Assembly: GCA_003228115.1 (NCBI GenBank)
Contig: QEVV01000003.1
Location: 1-64,000, forward strand
DNA from: Chloroflexota bacterium
GTDB lineage: Bacteria > Chloroflexota > Dehalococcoidia > Lucifugimonadales > SAR202-VII-2
Direction of reading: 5' to 3'
Length of the DNA stretch: 64,000 bases
Part shown: one piece after another, positions 51,593 through 60,744 of the stretch
Numbering within the stretch: the first letter of the stretch is position 1
Layout of the letters: the number at the start of each line of letters is the position of its first letter
Program-made: the position numbers and the translations under genes
The notes under the pieces: model-generated
What the model was told of the DNA's origin: nothing
Seen by the model: the letters and a program-made list of their open reading frames with translations, nothing else
Database searches by the model: none

Positions 51593-51714
51593 GATCCCGG
51601 CGGCGACCTATTTTCCCACGCAGTCACCCACGCAGTATCGTCGGCGCTGGAGCGTTTCACTTCCGTGTTCGAGATGGGAACGGGTGGGTCCACTCCGCTA
51701 GCGTCACCGGAATC
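51593..51714 (-). rRNA. rrf: 5S ribosomal RNA, solitary gene
   Basis: The minus strand reads as a ~122-nt 5S rRNA: the terminal stem GATTCCGG pairs with CCGGGATC, and the conserved core includes CCCATCTCGAACACGGAAGTGAAA followed by CGCTCCAGCGCCGACGATACTG. A T-rich stretch (TTTCTTTTTG) follows the 3' end and should terminate it. No 23S or 16S gene is present on either side, and its own promoter lies upstream. Confidence 0.93.
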
Positions 51715-51726
51715 CTTACTAAAGAG

Positions 51727-51756
51727 ATTGTAGCCAGGAATGAGGTCGCGTGTCAA
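51727..51756 (-). promoter_or_regulatory. Dedicated promoter of the 5S rRNA gene
   Basis: On the minus strand a perfect TTGACA (51756-51751), an 18-nt spacer and TACAAT (51732-51727) end 12 nt before the 5S sequence. This is close to consensus and fits a stable-RNA gene. Confidence 0.85.
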
Positions 51757-51791
51757 CAAGAACAAGGGGGCATTTCCATAGAGCCAGCCCT

Positions 51792-53642
51792 CTACTCAGC
51801 CGCTCCCACCGGTACGGGGAGCCCACCATGCTCCGCCAGTCTCGCCGCTGTAAGGTTTCGGGCCGTGTGAAGCAACCCAACGTGACTGAAGGCCTGTGGG
51901 AAGTTCCCCAACGCTTCGCCTGTCGCCGGGTTCACCATTTCGGAAAACAGTCCCAAATGGTTGGCGTAGCCGAGGAGTTGTTCGAAGAGGTCCTCCGCCT
52001 CATCCACCTCGCCCGCGTATATTAGCGCGCCGATGAGCCAGAAACTGAGCAAGGTGAAAGCGCCTTCCGGTCCGGAGACTCCATCGTTGACGCTGGAGGT
52101 GTCATAGCGGCGCACAAGCACACCCCCATCACTCAAGCGCTCCCGGATGCATTGAATGGTGCTGAGGACTCTCGGATCATCTCCTGGGAGAAAGCCCACC
52201 AATGGCATGATGAGAAGGCTAGCGTCAAGATGGGAACTGCCATAGTGCTGCACGAAGCTCTCCAGCTTCTCATTCCACCCCTTGTCCAGCACTTCATCCT
52301 TGATCAACTGTGCTGTCGTCCTCCATCGATCGGCTTCGGCTTCAGTACCAAAACTCAATTGCTCCGCAAGCCCCGCAGCCGCTGTAAGTCCCACCCAACA
52401 CATGATCTTTGAGTAGACAAAGTGGCGGGTGGGACCTCGCACCTCCCATATTCCTCTGTCCTTCCTCTTCCAAACCTTACAGATAGTGTTGGCGAACGAT
52501 TCGACGATGGACCACGTCTGGTGGTCCACCGTGCCTCCATACTTTCGGAAAGTAGCGATACTGTTGATGACCTCGCCATAGACATCAAGCTGAAAATGGG
52601 TGTCGGCGTCGTTTCCAACGCGGACCGGCTTGGAGCCGCGGTAGCCATCAAGGTGAGATAGGACGTGCTCCCGGGTGTCAGAGGCCGGGTCGATGCCGTA
52701 GAGAACCTTTGGTTGGCTCGATGTCACCTTGCACTGTTGCAGGAGCCAGCGGAGAAACTGGTTGCCCTCCTGAGGGTCGCTGAACCGGTAGAAGGCGCCA
52801 AGAGTGAACGCTGCATCCCTCAGCCAACAATAGCGGTAGTCCCAATTGCGCTGGCCACCAAGGTCCTCAGGCAAGGATGTCGTGGGGGAGGCGACTATAG
52901 CCCCCGTAGGCCGGTAGACCATCAGGCTGAGGGCCAAGAATGAGCGTATGATCTGCTCCCGCCAACGCCCTTGATGGACCGAAGAGGAGACCTTCGCCGC
53001 CGTTGCTTCCCAGTAACGGCGGGTGCGGATCAGCTTTTCGGGCGTGCTGAGGAACCTCACCCTTGCGGCCCTAGTCTTGCCGTGGGCGGCCACAAATGGA
53101 ATGGTCTGGCCAGCGACGACGGTAAAGGCGCCCACGACTCCGCCGGGAACCTCCCGAAGAAACACATCGGTGGAGAGGGCAATACAACCGCCCTCCCCTG
53201 CAGCCACCGCGCCGTTGCGGGCTACGGTCGTCAGGGTGGGTGTCTGCCCGTAGTTCAGCCGAGGCTCAAACCTGCAGAGCATCGGAATGCTCCCGCGCTC
53301 TCCCACGACGATTCGATGGATCTCATGGGGACAGTTCAGGGGTCCCGGCCTTCCGTCCTCAGTGATGGGCATGAAGTCCACCACCTCGACCTCGCCTGTT
53401 TCTGTTTCAAAAACGGTAGAGAGAATATTGGTGTCGCCCAGGTACCGCTGCCTGCTCTGCGAGGGCACCGCTGGACTAATCTGAAAGAGACCGCCCTCCT
53501 TTTCGTCTAGGAGGGCGGCAAAAACGCTGGGGGAGTCAAACCGGGGAAAACAGGCCCAATCGATGGAGCCGTCAAGGCCCACCAAAGCCGCCGAGTGGGA
53601 GTCACCAATGATACCGTAGGCGCTGATTGGCTTGAAGGCCAT
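51792..53642 (-). CDS. Glycoside hydrolase family 15 protein (glucoamylase/trehalase-like)
   Basis: The 616-residue protein has the N-terminal GH15-associated domain (YGIIGDSHSAALVGLDGSIDWACFPRFDSPS) and the (alpha/alpha)6 barrel with RNWDYRYCWLRDAAFTLGA and GPEGAFTLLSFWLI. Bacterial members of this layout act on trehalose or maltosyl substrates inside the cell. No signal peptide is seen, so it is cytoplasmic. A GTG/TTG extension to 53657 is possible. There is no Shine-Dalgarno before the chosen ATG. Confidence 0.9.
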   Translation of the reverse strand: MAFKPISAYGIIGDSHSAALVGLDGSIDWACFPRFDSPSVFAALLDEKEGGLFQISPAVPSQSRQRYLGDTNILSTVFETETGEVEVVDFMPITEDGRPGPLNCPHEIHRIVVGERGSIPMLCRFEPRLNYGQTPTLTTVARNGAVAAGEGGCIALSTDVFLREVPGGVVGAFTVVAGQTIPFVAAHGKTRAARVRFLSTPEKLIRTRRYWEATAAKVSSSVHQGRWREQIIRSFLALSLMVYRPTGAIVASPTTSLPEDLGGQRNWDYRYCWLRDAAFTLGAFYRFSDPQEGNQFLRWLLQQCKVTSSQPKVLYGIDPASDTREHVLSHLDGYRGSKPVRVGNDADTHFQLDVYGEVINSIATFRKYGGTVDHQTWSIVESFANTICKVWKRKDRGIWEVRGPTRHFVYSKIMCWVGLTAAAGLAEQLSFGTEAEADRWRTTAQLIKDEVLDKGWNEKLESFVQHYGSSHLDASLLIMPLVGFLPGDDPRVLSTIQCIRERLSDGGVLVRRYDTSSVNDGVSGPEGAFTLLSFWLIGALIYAGEVDEAEDLFEQLLGYANHLGLFSEMVNPATGEALGNFPQAFSHVGLLHTARNLTAARLAEHGGLPVPVGAAE

Positions 53643-53801
53643 GAAAGCCCATATCAATTAAATTCATGAAATAGTACCAGATACAGTGCCCACGGGCAAT
53701 AGATCCGGAACAGGAAGTATAAAACGTTTCAGCCGTGGAAATTGGTTGTTTGAAATACGGCCAACACGTACAGGGTTGCCTAGGTTCATCAAATCTGAGG
53801 G

Positions 53802-53835
53802 TTGACCGTGTGCATTATTTGTGAAATAATTCACG
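53802..53835 (+). promoter_or_regulatory. Promoter with overlapping dyad before the flavin reductase gene
   Basis: TTGACC (53802-53807), a 17-nt spacer and AATAAT (53825-53830) form a promoter. TTATTT-GTG-AAATAA and GTGAA/TTCAC dyads cover the -10 region, which would suit a repressor site. The gene starts about 75 nt downstream. Confidence 0.6.
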
Positions 53836-53907
53836 CTTCATTATCTTAACGGGGGCTTTGGCCGCTAGCTAGGCGGACTAACGAAGACCCCCCTGGGAAA
53901 GACGAGC

Positions 53908-54627
53908 GTGGCCGACCTTCCAATCGCAAAAATCGTAGAGCGCAAGGAGCTGAGCGAAGATCTCTGGATCGTCAAGCTCAAGCCCGAAATCGACTATACC
54001 TTCAAGCCCGGTCAATATGTGACTATCGGCTCGGAGGGCATAGAGCGGCCCTACTCAATAGCCTCCGCCCCGTATGAGCCCTTCATTGAGTTGTTCGTTG
54101 AGCTGGTCCCCCCGCCCGACGGCAATTTGACTCCGATCCTTCACCGTTTGGATCTCGGCGAAACCGTGACTATGCGCCCCAGAGCCAAGGGCATCTTCAC
54201 CTTGGAGCCCGCCTATCAAGACCACTTGATGGTCGCCACAGTAACGGGAGTAGCACCCTACATAAGCATGATTCGCCAGTACCTCCATGAAGGCGGCTCT
54301 GGCCTTCGGTTCTTCGTCCTGGAGGGAGCTAGCTACACGGATGAGTTCGGGTACGACGATGAGTTGATGGAGTTGGAGCGCGACCATCCCGATACTGTGA
54401 AGTTCCTGGCAACCATTAGCAGGCCCGCAGAGAAGCGAAATGCTTCCTGGGCAGGTGAAACCGGCAGAGTCAACACGCTGGTTGAGAAGTACCTTGCTGC
54501 CTACGGCCTGGAGCGCGAGAACACTCTTGTGCACCTCTGCGGTCACCCCGGTATGATTGAGGACGCGAAAGAGCGCCTGACCCCGGCTGGGTGGAACGTG
54601 AAGGAAGAACGCTTCTGGAAGGACTAA
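53908..54627 (+). CDS. Ferredoxin-NADP(+) reductase-family flavoprotein
   Basis: The 239-residue protein has the FAD-binding RPYSIASAP motif at ~46-56, a GNLTPILHRL flavin loop, and the NAD(P) domain beginning MVATVTGVAPYISMIRQYL, with LCGHPGMIEDAKERL near the end. It starts at GTG. It could supply electrons to ferredoxin and through it to the Rieske oxygenases of the window; this pairing is inference, since no [2Fe-2S] domain is attached. Confidence 0.87.
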   Translation: MADLPIAKIVERKELSEDLWIVKLKPEIDYTFKPGQYVTIGSEGIERPYSIASAPYEPFIELFVELVPPPDGNLTPILHRLDLGETVTMRPRAKGIFTLEPAYQDHLMVATVTGVAPYISMIRQYLHEGGSGLRFFVLEGASYTDEFGYDDELMELERDHPDTVKFLATISRPAEKRNASWAGETGRVNTLVEKYLAAYGLERENTLVHLCGHPGMIEDAKERLTPAGWNVKEERFWKD

Positions 54628-54737
54628 GGTTGGATCTGGTGTCCTAGCAATGGCTCCCCTACCCTTTCCCGCCCCCGTGACAACCCCGCCTTCCCTATCC
54701 CCGGCTGGACGCAGTCTCAGCCCAAGCAACAAAGCCC

Positions 54738-55418
54738 TTAAGCATATTCTTCGTAGATGCTATCGAACTTGCCCAGCTTGAGGCGGGCCATGTTCCGGCA
54801 CATAACCCTTACCCTCTCCTGATCTTCATCAGACGTTGCCATGACCGCGATGGTATTGGCAGACCGAGCAGTGTGTTCAATATCGGCCCCCATGTGGACC
54901 GTGAAAAACTCCATTGCGTCTTCGGGGACGTCATAGTGTTCGCGGAGATAAGTGTTAAATTCCGTGGCGTACCTTTGCACCATAGTCTCGTTGGACAGAA
55001 GTAGCGTGAGGAGGTCGATAGAGCCTCCCAAAAACACTCCGTGCAGACAAGCAGCCGTGTGAAGCAGGCATCCGTAAGCAGGCGTGGCTCGATCGAAATC
55101 CGCCTCAGTTAAGCCGAGGGCCAAGCCGAATTTCCTTGCCATCACCGGATGGGCGACCTCTTCGTTCAGGGCCCCAACTACTCCTAAGAACGCTCCGTCG
55201 TCGGTAGCGCGCTGAACGGCACCCAAAGCCGCTAGCTTCAATACTCCCATATTGTGAATGTAGTGCTGAATGGAGAAACCCTGAAGCCGCCGGGTCGTCA
55301 GCTTGCCTGAGCGCAAGTCAGTGAAGTAGCGACTGTCCATAAGCTGCTCCACACCAGGCTGAATGATGTCCTGAATAACCTCGTCGACAAACCGGCTGTT
55401 CTTGGCATCTGTTGTCAT
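54738..55418 (-). CDS. TenA/PqqC-like (haem-oxygenase-fold) iron-containing redox protein
   Basis: From the ATG at 55418 (GGAGGG upstream) the protein is 226 residues and all-helical. GFSIQHYIHNMGVL, GALNEEVAHPVMARKF and HMGADIEHTARS place metal-ligand His/Glu residues as in the CADD/PqqC-like haem-oxygenase-fold family. Substrate unknown; members make p-aminobenzoate, PQQ or other cofactors. It is convergent with the flavin reductase. Confidence 0.78.
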   Translation of the reverse strand: MTTDAKNSRFVDEVIQDIIQPGVEQLMDSRYFTDLRSGKLTTRRLQGFSIQHYIHNMGVLKLAALGAVQRATDDGAFLGVVGALNEEVAHPVMARKFGLALGLTEADFDRATPAYGCLLHTAACLHGVFLGGSIDLLTLLLSNETMVQRYATEFNTYLREHYDVPEDAMEFFTVHMGADIEHTARSANTIAVMATSDEDQERVRVMCRNMARLKLGKFDSIYEEYA

Positions 55419-55495
55419 CTTTCCCTCCGGCCACTCCAAGCTAGCCTCATGATGCGCCGTCACCCAACGCGGGTCAACCTACCGGGCAGGAGCGG

Positions 55496-55867
55496 CTAGC
55501 CAAGCCCAAGTTCCTCCAGCCGCTCATCGTCGATACCAAAGTGATGGGCAATCTCGTGGGCCACGGTGATGCGTACCTGTTCAACGACTTCTTCCTTCGT
55601 GGGGCAAATAGCTTCAAGGGGGCGCTGAAAGAGGGTGATCTTATCGGGGAGTACAAGGTCGTAGAAATCGCGCTCAGTGAGTGGAATGCCTTCGTAGAGG
55701 CCTAGGAGATCGTACCGGCTCCCGGAGCTACCGAGGTCGAGCTGATGAGAATCCGGCCAATCCTGGGTGACAACGTCGCAGTTGTCCATACGGTCGAGGA
55801 AATCTTCGGGTAGTCCTTCAAGGGCCTCAAGCACTAGCCCGCGGAATGCTTCTCGGCTCAAATGCAT
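55496..55867 (-). CDS. Small zincin-like metallopeptidase family protein
   Basis: The 123-residue protein contains VRITVAHEIAHHFGIDDERLEELG, an HExxH zinc motif with a downstream Asp, the signature of the minimal MMP-like (DUF1025-type) zincins. It abuts nfo (2-nt gap) on the same strand. The substrate is unknown. Confidence 0.85.
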   Translation of the reverse strand: MHLSREAFRGLVLEALEGLPEDFLDRMDNCDVVTQDWPDSHQLDLGSSGSRYDLLGLYEGIPLTERDFYDLVLPDKITLFQRPLEAICPTKEEVVEQVRITVAHEIAHHFGIDDERLEELGLG

Positions 55868-55869
55868 GC

Positions 55870-56730
55870 CTAGGTCAGGCCCAGAGATTCTCGGATTCGC
55901 TTAAGCCGGTCGACGTTTTCCTTATCAGGCCCCTTGGCTTCCTTACTAGCGCCAGGAACCTCGAGAAAGAAAGGAACGTCCCTAAAAGCGGGATGGGCCA
56001 TGATGACCTCGAAGGCCTCCAACCCCATTTTGCCCTCGCCAATGTTCTCGTGACGATCAACAGCGCCCCCAAAGTCGACCTTCGAGTCGTTGCAGTGGAC
56101 GGCCGCCAGCTTGCCCACCCCAATCTCACGGTCGAATTCATCCATGACCGCTTCCAGCGTGTCTTTTTGCGTTAGATCGTAGCCAGCGGCGAAGGAGTGC
56201 TGGGTGTCCAAACACACTCTGACCCTTGGATCATCAAGCGCCTTCACAATCTTGCCGATCTCTGAGAACTTGGAGCCGATGTGGTTACCCATGCCGGCGC
56301 TGTTCTCAATGACCATTTGGACGTCCTGCGGGCTCTCCCTGAGCACGGCCTCCAGCGACTTCACCGCCCGGTCGAATACGGCCTCGAAGCCCTCACCGCC
56401 GTGGCTGCCGCAGTGGAAAATGACACCGCCCGCTCCGATGGCACTGGCCCCGCCCATGTATTTAGCGAGAGCCGTGACGGACTTACCCAGCAGTTCCTCG
56501 TTGGGCGAGCAGATACTGACCAAATAGATGCCATGCAGGTAGGTTGGGCCAATCCCGGTCTCTTCGGATAGACGGCGGAATTCCTGGCCAACGTCGTCGG
56601 GCACAGGCTTCATCCCCCAGAAACGAGGCGACGAGAGGAATATCTGCATAGCCTCCGCACCAATCGCCGCAGCCCGTTCGAAGGCGTTGGTTAGGGCTCC
56701 TGAGGTTGATACGTGGGCTCCTATCTTCAT
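55870..56730 (-). CDS. nfo: Deoxyribonuclease IV (AP endonuclease)
   Basis: The 286-residue TIM barrel begins IGAHVSTSGAL and has MVIENSAGMGNHIG, VCLDTQHSFAAGYDL, VHCNDSKVDFGGAVDRHENIGEG, which hold the trinuclear zinc ligands. It cuts 5' of abasic sites in base excision repair. The window also has a SRAP domain that reacts with abasic sites, but there is no operon link. Confidence 0.95.
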   Translation of the reverse strand: MKIGAHVSTSGALTNAFERAAAIGAEAMQIFLSSPRFWGMKPVPDDVGQEFRRLSEETGIGPTYLHGIYLVSICSPNEELLGKSVTALAKYMGGASAIGAGGVIFHCGSHGGEGFEAVFDRAVKSLEAVLRESPQDVQMVIENSAGMGNHIGSKFSEIGKIVKALDDPRVRVCLDTQHSFAAGYDLTQKDTLEAVMDEFDREIGVGKLAAVHCNDSKVDFGGAVDRHENIGEGKMGLEAFEVIMAHPAFRDVPFFLEVPGASKEAKGPDKENVDRLKRIRESLGLT

Positions 56731-56779
56731 GAAAGGACTCCTATGGAAGTATTCCTACTAAGGGGATGCCAACCGCCCG

Positions 56780-57442
56780 CTAAGCAACAATCGCGATTAT
56801 CACGAAGAGAATGATGATAGCAAAAGTAAGGGCGAATGATAGAACGAGAAACAACCCCAATGGAAGTACGAGTGCTGCGATGGACCGTGCCGTGCTGAAT
56901 TGGTTATTGGCCTGGATGGCATATACCGTAAGAAGCATGGTCCAGGCAAAGAAGAGCAGTCCTATGACACCTACTATGGCCCCCAATATCGGGCCCACAG
57001 CAGAAGCAATAACAAGAACAGGGAGATGGAGGGCTGCAGGCACATCGGCAAAGGCAGTCCCCACGAAGAGCCCTCGGTAGGTCCCCTTACCACCTAGCAA
57101 CCTGCTGGAGACCATTAAAAGCGCAGCCCAAAAAGCCACGGCCACAATGGCGCCTATAGGTGATAAGACTACATAACCCAGCTTCAGGGCAAACCCTATT
57201 TCCCGCCCAAACAACGTGCTGGAGCTAAGAGTCCCCGAGTTGATCAGACTTCCGAGGAAAGCCAGGCCCACCACCAAAGCCAACGCCCACCGCACGGGGT
57301 GATCCTCGGCCAAACGGCTGAATGTGGTCTCTGGGTTCTTGATAACGCCAATGCAGGTGGCAAAGAAGCCGAGCCTGCCCTCTTGAGGCAGATGTTGACC
57401 ACCTGGGTAGGTCCCGTCTGGGGGGGTGCCGGACATCAACAC
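56780..57442 (-). CDS. Yip1-domain membrane protein
   Basis: The 220-residue protein has a short hydrophilic N-terminus (GVIKNPETTFSRLAEDHP) and five to six transmembrane segments, the shape of bacterial Yip1-family proteins. A role is not known. It is divergent from thiL. Confidence 0.75.
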   Translation of the reverse strand: MLMSGTPPDGTYPGGQHLPQEGRLGFFATCIGVIKNPETTFSRLAEDHPVRWALALVVGLAFLGSLINSGTLSSSTLFGREIGFALKLGYVVLSPIGAIVAVAFWAALLMVSSRLLGGKGTYRGLFVGTAFADVPAALHLPVLVIASAVGPILGAIVGVIGLLFFAWTMLLTVYAIQANNQFSTARSIAALVLPLGLFLVLSFALTFAIIILFVIIAIVA

Positions 57443-57535
57443 TCACCTCGTTTTGCGAATGATCTGACGCTGGCCCATTATACGGCCAGAGCTTGGTTCC
57501 AAGTGCCTTCGGCCATGATCCCCTCTTCTCAATTC

Positions 57536-57571
57536 TTGTGACGAATTCCGCCCACCCCTATACTTTGGCTA
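57536..57571 (+). promoter_or_regulatory. Promoter giving a leaderless thiL message
   Basis: TTGTGA (57536-57541), exactly 17 nt and TATACT (57559-57564) are followed by only TTGGCT before the ATG at 57571. Transcription would start at or beside the ATG. No Shine-Dalgarno is present, which agrees with leaderless translation. Confidence 0.75.
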
Positions 57572-58569
57572 TGAACGTTGAGGACTTGGGCGAATTCGGG
57601 CTCATCGAACGGCTTCAATCCATGATCGATGCCCGCCAGGGCACCATCAATGGCTTGTTACTGGGGATCGGCGATGACGCCGCAGCCTGGAAGACGGTAA
57701 CAGGCACAGAGGTCGCTTCGACGGACACGATGGTAGCAGGCGTCCATTTTCTCCCAGACAAGATGCCCTGGGATGCCATTGGCTGGAAGGCCATAGCATC
57801 AAACCTGAGCGACATCGCCGCCATGGGCTGCGAACCCCGGTTCGCCCTCGTCACCCTTGGCCTGCCGCCAGAAACGCCAGTAGCCTGGTTAGACGCCCTT
57901 TATGAAGGCATGCTGGACTGCACTGAAGCCCACGGGGGAACAATCGTGGGCGGCGACATCGTGGCTTCTCCAGTGTTCTTCGTAACGGTTTCTCTCACTG
58001 GCTTCACAACCGGACTCGTTATGACCAGGGCCTCAGCCAAAGCCGGTGATCGCATAGCCGTGACCGGGGCTTTGGGCGGCTCGGCGGGAGGCTTGCAGCT
58101 ATTGTTAGAGAAGACATCAGGGGATGAACCTGTCACAACCTCGCTGCTGGAAGCGCACTTTCGGCCCGTGCCGCAGGTCGCTGCTGGCCTTGCCCTAGTC
58201 AGAGCAGGCATCACCACAGCCATTGACCTGAGCGATGGCCTAGTAGGCGACCTTGAACGATTGTGCCGAGCCAGCGGGGTTGCCGCCCGCATCGAGGCTG
58301 ATGCCGTGCCCTTGCACCCTGCCCTTGCCAAGGTGTTCCCCAACGACTCCATTCAGCTGGCGCTCACGGGCGGCGAAGACTACCAGCTGCTGTTTACCGC
58401 CGAAGAAGCCTTGCTGGACAAGGTGAGGAAGGTTCTTCCTGACCCCCCTGTCGTCATAGGCACGGTCGTCGAAGGCGAGCCGGGCCAGGTGGACGTGCTT
58501 GATGAGCAGGGAAACATAATGGTTCTACCCCTGACCGGGTGGGACCATCTACGAAAGAGCCCGGCGTGA
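57571..58569 (+). CDS. thiL: Thiamine-monophosphate kinase
   Basis: The 332-residue protein of the PurM-like kinase fold has LLLGIGDDAAAW, EVASTDTMVAGVHF, SNLSDIAAMG and AIDLSDGLVGDLERL, all ThiL marks. It phosphorylates TMP to TPP. The start at 57571 is supported by the leaderless promoter; the track start at 57493 adds an unlikely leader. It overlaps tsaE (GTGA). The same fold is used by SelD, but the motifs match ThiL. Confidence 0.95.
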   Translation: MNVEDLGEFGLIERLQSMIDARQGTINGLLLGIGDDAAAWKTVTGTEVASTDTMVAGVHFLPDKMPWDAIGWKAIASNLSDIAAMGCEPRFALVTLGLPPETPVAWLDALYEGMLDCTEAHGGTIVGGDIVASPVFFVTVSLTGFTTGLVMTRASAKAGDRIAVTGALGGSAGGLQLLLEKTSGDEPVTTSLLEAHFRPVPQVAAGLALVRAGITTAIDLSDGLVGDLERLCRASGVAARIEADAVPLHPALAKVFPNDSIQLALTGGEDYQLLFTAEEALLDKVRKVLPDPPVVIGTVVEGEPGQVDVLDEQGNIMVLPLTGWDHLRKSPA

Positions 58570-59042
58570 TTGAGCTAGTCACCCACAGTCCAGAGGAGAC
58601 GCAAAGGCTCGGCAAGGCGCTGGGCGCCTTGGCAAAACCGGGAGACCTCTTTCTGCTGAGCGGCGATCTCGGTGCGGGCAAGACCTGTCTGACCCAGGGC
58701 ATAGCCTGGGGAATGGGCGTTGAGGATCACGTCCGCAGCCCCACCTTCGTCCTGCTCACCGAGTACCAAGGAAGGCTACCCCTGTACCACGCAGACCTGT
58801 ACCGGCTAGGCACGATAGAGGAACTCTTCGACCTAGGTTTCGACGAATACCTGGAAGACAGCAACGGCGTACTGGTGGTCGAGTGGGCGGACCGGGTGCC
58901 TGAGGGCTTCCCCGATGACCACCTCCTGATACGACTCGAAACGCCATCCGAAGAAGAACGACGACTTACCTTAATCCCACACGGGCATCGCTATGAAGAG
59001 CTAGTAAACAGCCTTCAAAGCGATGTTGCCTCGCCTGCTTAG
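58566..59042 (+). CDS. tsaE: tRNA threonylcarbamoyladenosine biosynthesis ATPase TsaE
   Basis: The 158-residue P-loop protein has SGDLGAGKTCLTQGIA (Walker A), SPTFVLLTEY, LYHADLYRL and VVEWADRVPEGFP. It cycles the TsaBDE complex that makes the t6A37 tRNA modification. The GTG start overlaps the thiL stop. tsaB follows after 6 nt; tsaD is not in the window. Confidence 0.95.
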   Translation: MIELVTHSPEETQRLGKALGALAKPGDLFLLSGDLGAGKTCLTQGIAWGMGVEDHVRSPTFVLLTEYQGRLPLYHADLYRLGTIEELFDLGFDEYLEDSNGVLVVEWADRVPEGFPDDHLLIRLETPSEEERRLTLIPHGHRYEELVNSLQSDVASPA

Positions 59043-59048
59043 ATACCC

Positions 59049-59744
59049 ATGGAACTTTGCATAGATACCTCAACTCGTTGGGCTGGAATCGCTCTTGCTC
59101 AGGACGGCGTCATCGCTCGTGAAGCATCCTGGTATTCCCGTCAAAATCACACGATGGAAGTAGCCCCGGCCGTCCAGCACTTGCTTGGACTGGAGAGCCT
59201 GACTATCCCAGAATTATCTGCCATCGTCATCGCAATCGGCCCCGGAAACTTCAGCGCTCTGCGCACCGGACTCAGTCTGGTGAAGGGGTTTGTTCAAGCT
59301 GCAGGCCTGCCGGTGGTCGCCGTGGGGTCCCTGGAAGTTGAAGCCTACCCCTACGTTGGGCTTGGCCGCCCGGTTTGTCCCCTGCTGGACGCTGGCAGAG
59401 GAAACCTTGCCTGGGCCATTTACGAAGGGTTCAAAGAAGGTGAGCCGCTGGTGCTCACTGAGGAACAAGTATCGACGCTGGAGGAAGTCCTGAGGGCAGC
59501 GCCGTCGAACACTATCTACTGCGGGGAAGGCATCAGCAAGGTGAGGGAAGAGCTGGAAAGCCAGGTTTCATTGGAGGCCACGCTGGCGCTGGCACCGAGC
59601 CCGACCCGCCACCTTTCAGCATTAGCCCAACTTGGTCACCTAGGTCTCCAGACAGGCCGTACGGCTGACCCCGCCACGCTCCAGCCACGCTACCTGCGCG
59701 GGCCAGCGATATCGAAGCCGAAGCCACCAAAACGGATCAAGTAG
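59049..59744 (+). CDS. tsaB: tRNA threonylcarbamoyladenosine biosynthesis protein TsaB
   Basis: The 231-residue ASKHA-fold protein has ELCIDTSTRWAGIAL and AIGPGNFSALRTGLSLVKGF, the TsaB nucleotide-fold motifs. It acts as the scaffold partner of TsaD. It forms the thiL-tsaE-tsaB operon. Confidence 0.94.
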   Translation: MELCIDTSTRWAGIALAQDGVIAREASWYSRQNHTMEVAPAVQHLLGLESLTIPELSAIVIAIGPGNFSALRTGLSLVKGFVQAAGLPVVAVGSLEVEAYPYVGLGRPVCPLLDAGRGNLAWAIYEGFKEGEPLVLTEEQVSTLEEVLRAAPSNTIYCGEGISKVREELESQVSLEATLALAPSPTRHLSALAQLGHLGLQTGRTADPATLQPRYLRGPAISKPKPPKRIK

Positions 59745-59796
59745 AACTACCTTCCTTGCAACGAGGGCGACTCCCACCCTTCACCTGCAGCAGCGC

Positions 59797-60744
59797 CTAC
59801 TTGATGGCCTGTGGATTCATAGGGGAGCCAACTGATCCGGTTATGGGCAACGGCGGAGCAACAAAAAAGAAGTCGTACACACCGTCCTGAGCACAGTCCT
59901 CGGCTAGCTCATCAAAGTCGAGGATCTCCCCTAGAAGCAGGCCGACGTAGGCTATGGCAACCAAGTGGAAGGGAATGCGCTGGCCTTCTACCTCAGAAGG
60001 ATGCACCTCGACTGCGAAATTGTCGGCGGCGACGCTCGCAATTCCCTTCTCGAACAGCCAGGGAATGGTGAGAACGGACAGGCCAGCACAGTCGCTGAAC
60101 ACGAACCCGTCCCAGTTCCCCTTGGCCTTGCACAGCGCTATATGCCCTGTCCGGATCATCAGGAAGTCGCCTTCCTGAATCTCCACACCCTGCGCTGCAG
60201 CACAGCCTTCTATGTCCTCGGTAGTGATGGCCGTGCCCGGCTCAAGCCAGTCGACGCCCTTGTACCGAGGGAAGTCCAGCAAAACCCCGCGCCCAACGAT
60301 CTTGTCAGACATCTTGTCGATGCTGTTGCGGGAAGCGCCGTTACCCGTGACCAGGTAGTGAGGCTGGTCGTTGTAAAGCCTGCCCTTGAAGATAATGTGC
60401 GCCAGGGAGTCCCACTGCGTCTGGCCCTGAAGGGCGAGGGTCGCCATGTCATCGGTGACGTGCAGGATGGGCGGGTTGTCAGAGAAGAGGGCCGGGTCGT
60501 CGATGCCGGTCTTGAGCATGGCATGGATGGCGTTGAAGCGCTTGTTGGTGGGCGTCCTACGCTGGGGGCCGTCCATGTTGAACGGGATAGCGAGGCTGAT
60601 GACCTTACCCTTCTTCACCAGGCGGCTAGCGTCAACGATGCGCTCCGGCGTGACGTAGTTGAGGGCGCCGATTTCGTCGTCCGGGCCCCAGCGGCCCCAA
60701 TTCTTGAACTGCTCAGCCCAGATCAGAAACTCGGCAACATCCAC
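59797..60744 (-). CDS. Cyclase/kynurenine formamidase-like family hydrolase
   Basis: The 315-residue protein belongs to the cyclase family by GALNYVTPERIVDASRLVKKGKVISLAIPF and HIIFKGRLYNDQPHY. The usual HxGTHxDxPxH metal motif is altered (H...GRLYNDQPH), as in a distinct subfamily. The second half carries VEIQEGDFLMIRTGHIA. It may open a lactone, lactam or formamide in ring breakdown. It is convergent with tsaB. Confidence 0.85.
   Translation of the reverse strand: MDVAEFLIWAEQFKNWGRWGPDDEIGALNYVTPERIVDASRLVKKGKVISLAIPFNMDGPQRRTPTNKRFNAIHAMLKTGIDDPALFSDNPPILHVTDDMATLALQGQTQWDSLAHIIFKGRLYNDQPHYLVTGNGASRNSIDKMSDKIVGRGVLLDFPRYKGVDWLEPGTAITTEDIEGCAAAQGVEIQEGDFLMIRTGHIALCKAKGNWDGFVFSDCAGLSVLTIPWLFEKGIASVAADNFAVEVHPSEVEGQRIPFHLVAIAYVGLLLGEILDFDELAEDCAQDGVYDFFFVAPPLPITGSVGSPMNPQAIK

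Noticed and set aside
51535-51733. Several short ORFs over the 5S rRNA (for example ERFTSVFEMGTGGSTPL)
   Set aside because: This translation is the well-known false product of 5S rRNA.
57571-58569. SelD as an alternative for the PurM-fold kinase, given the selenoproteins
   Set aside because: The motifs (GIGDDAA, STDTMVAGVHF) are those of ThiL and the Sec/Cys active-site loop of SelD is absent.
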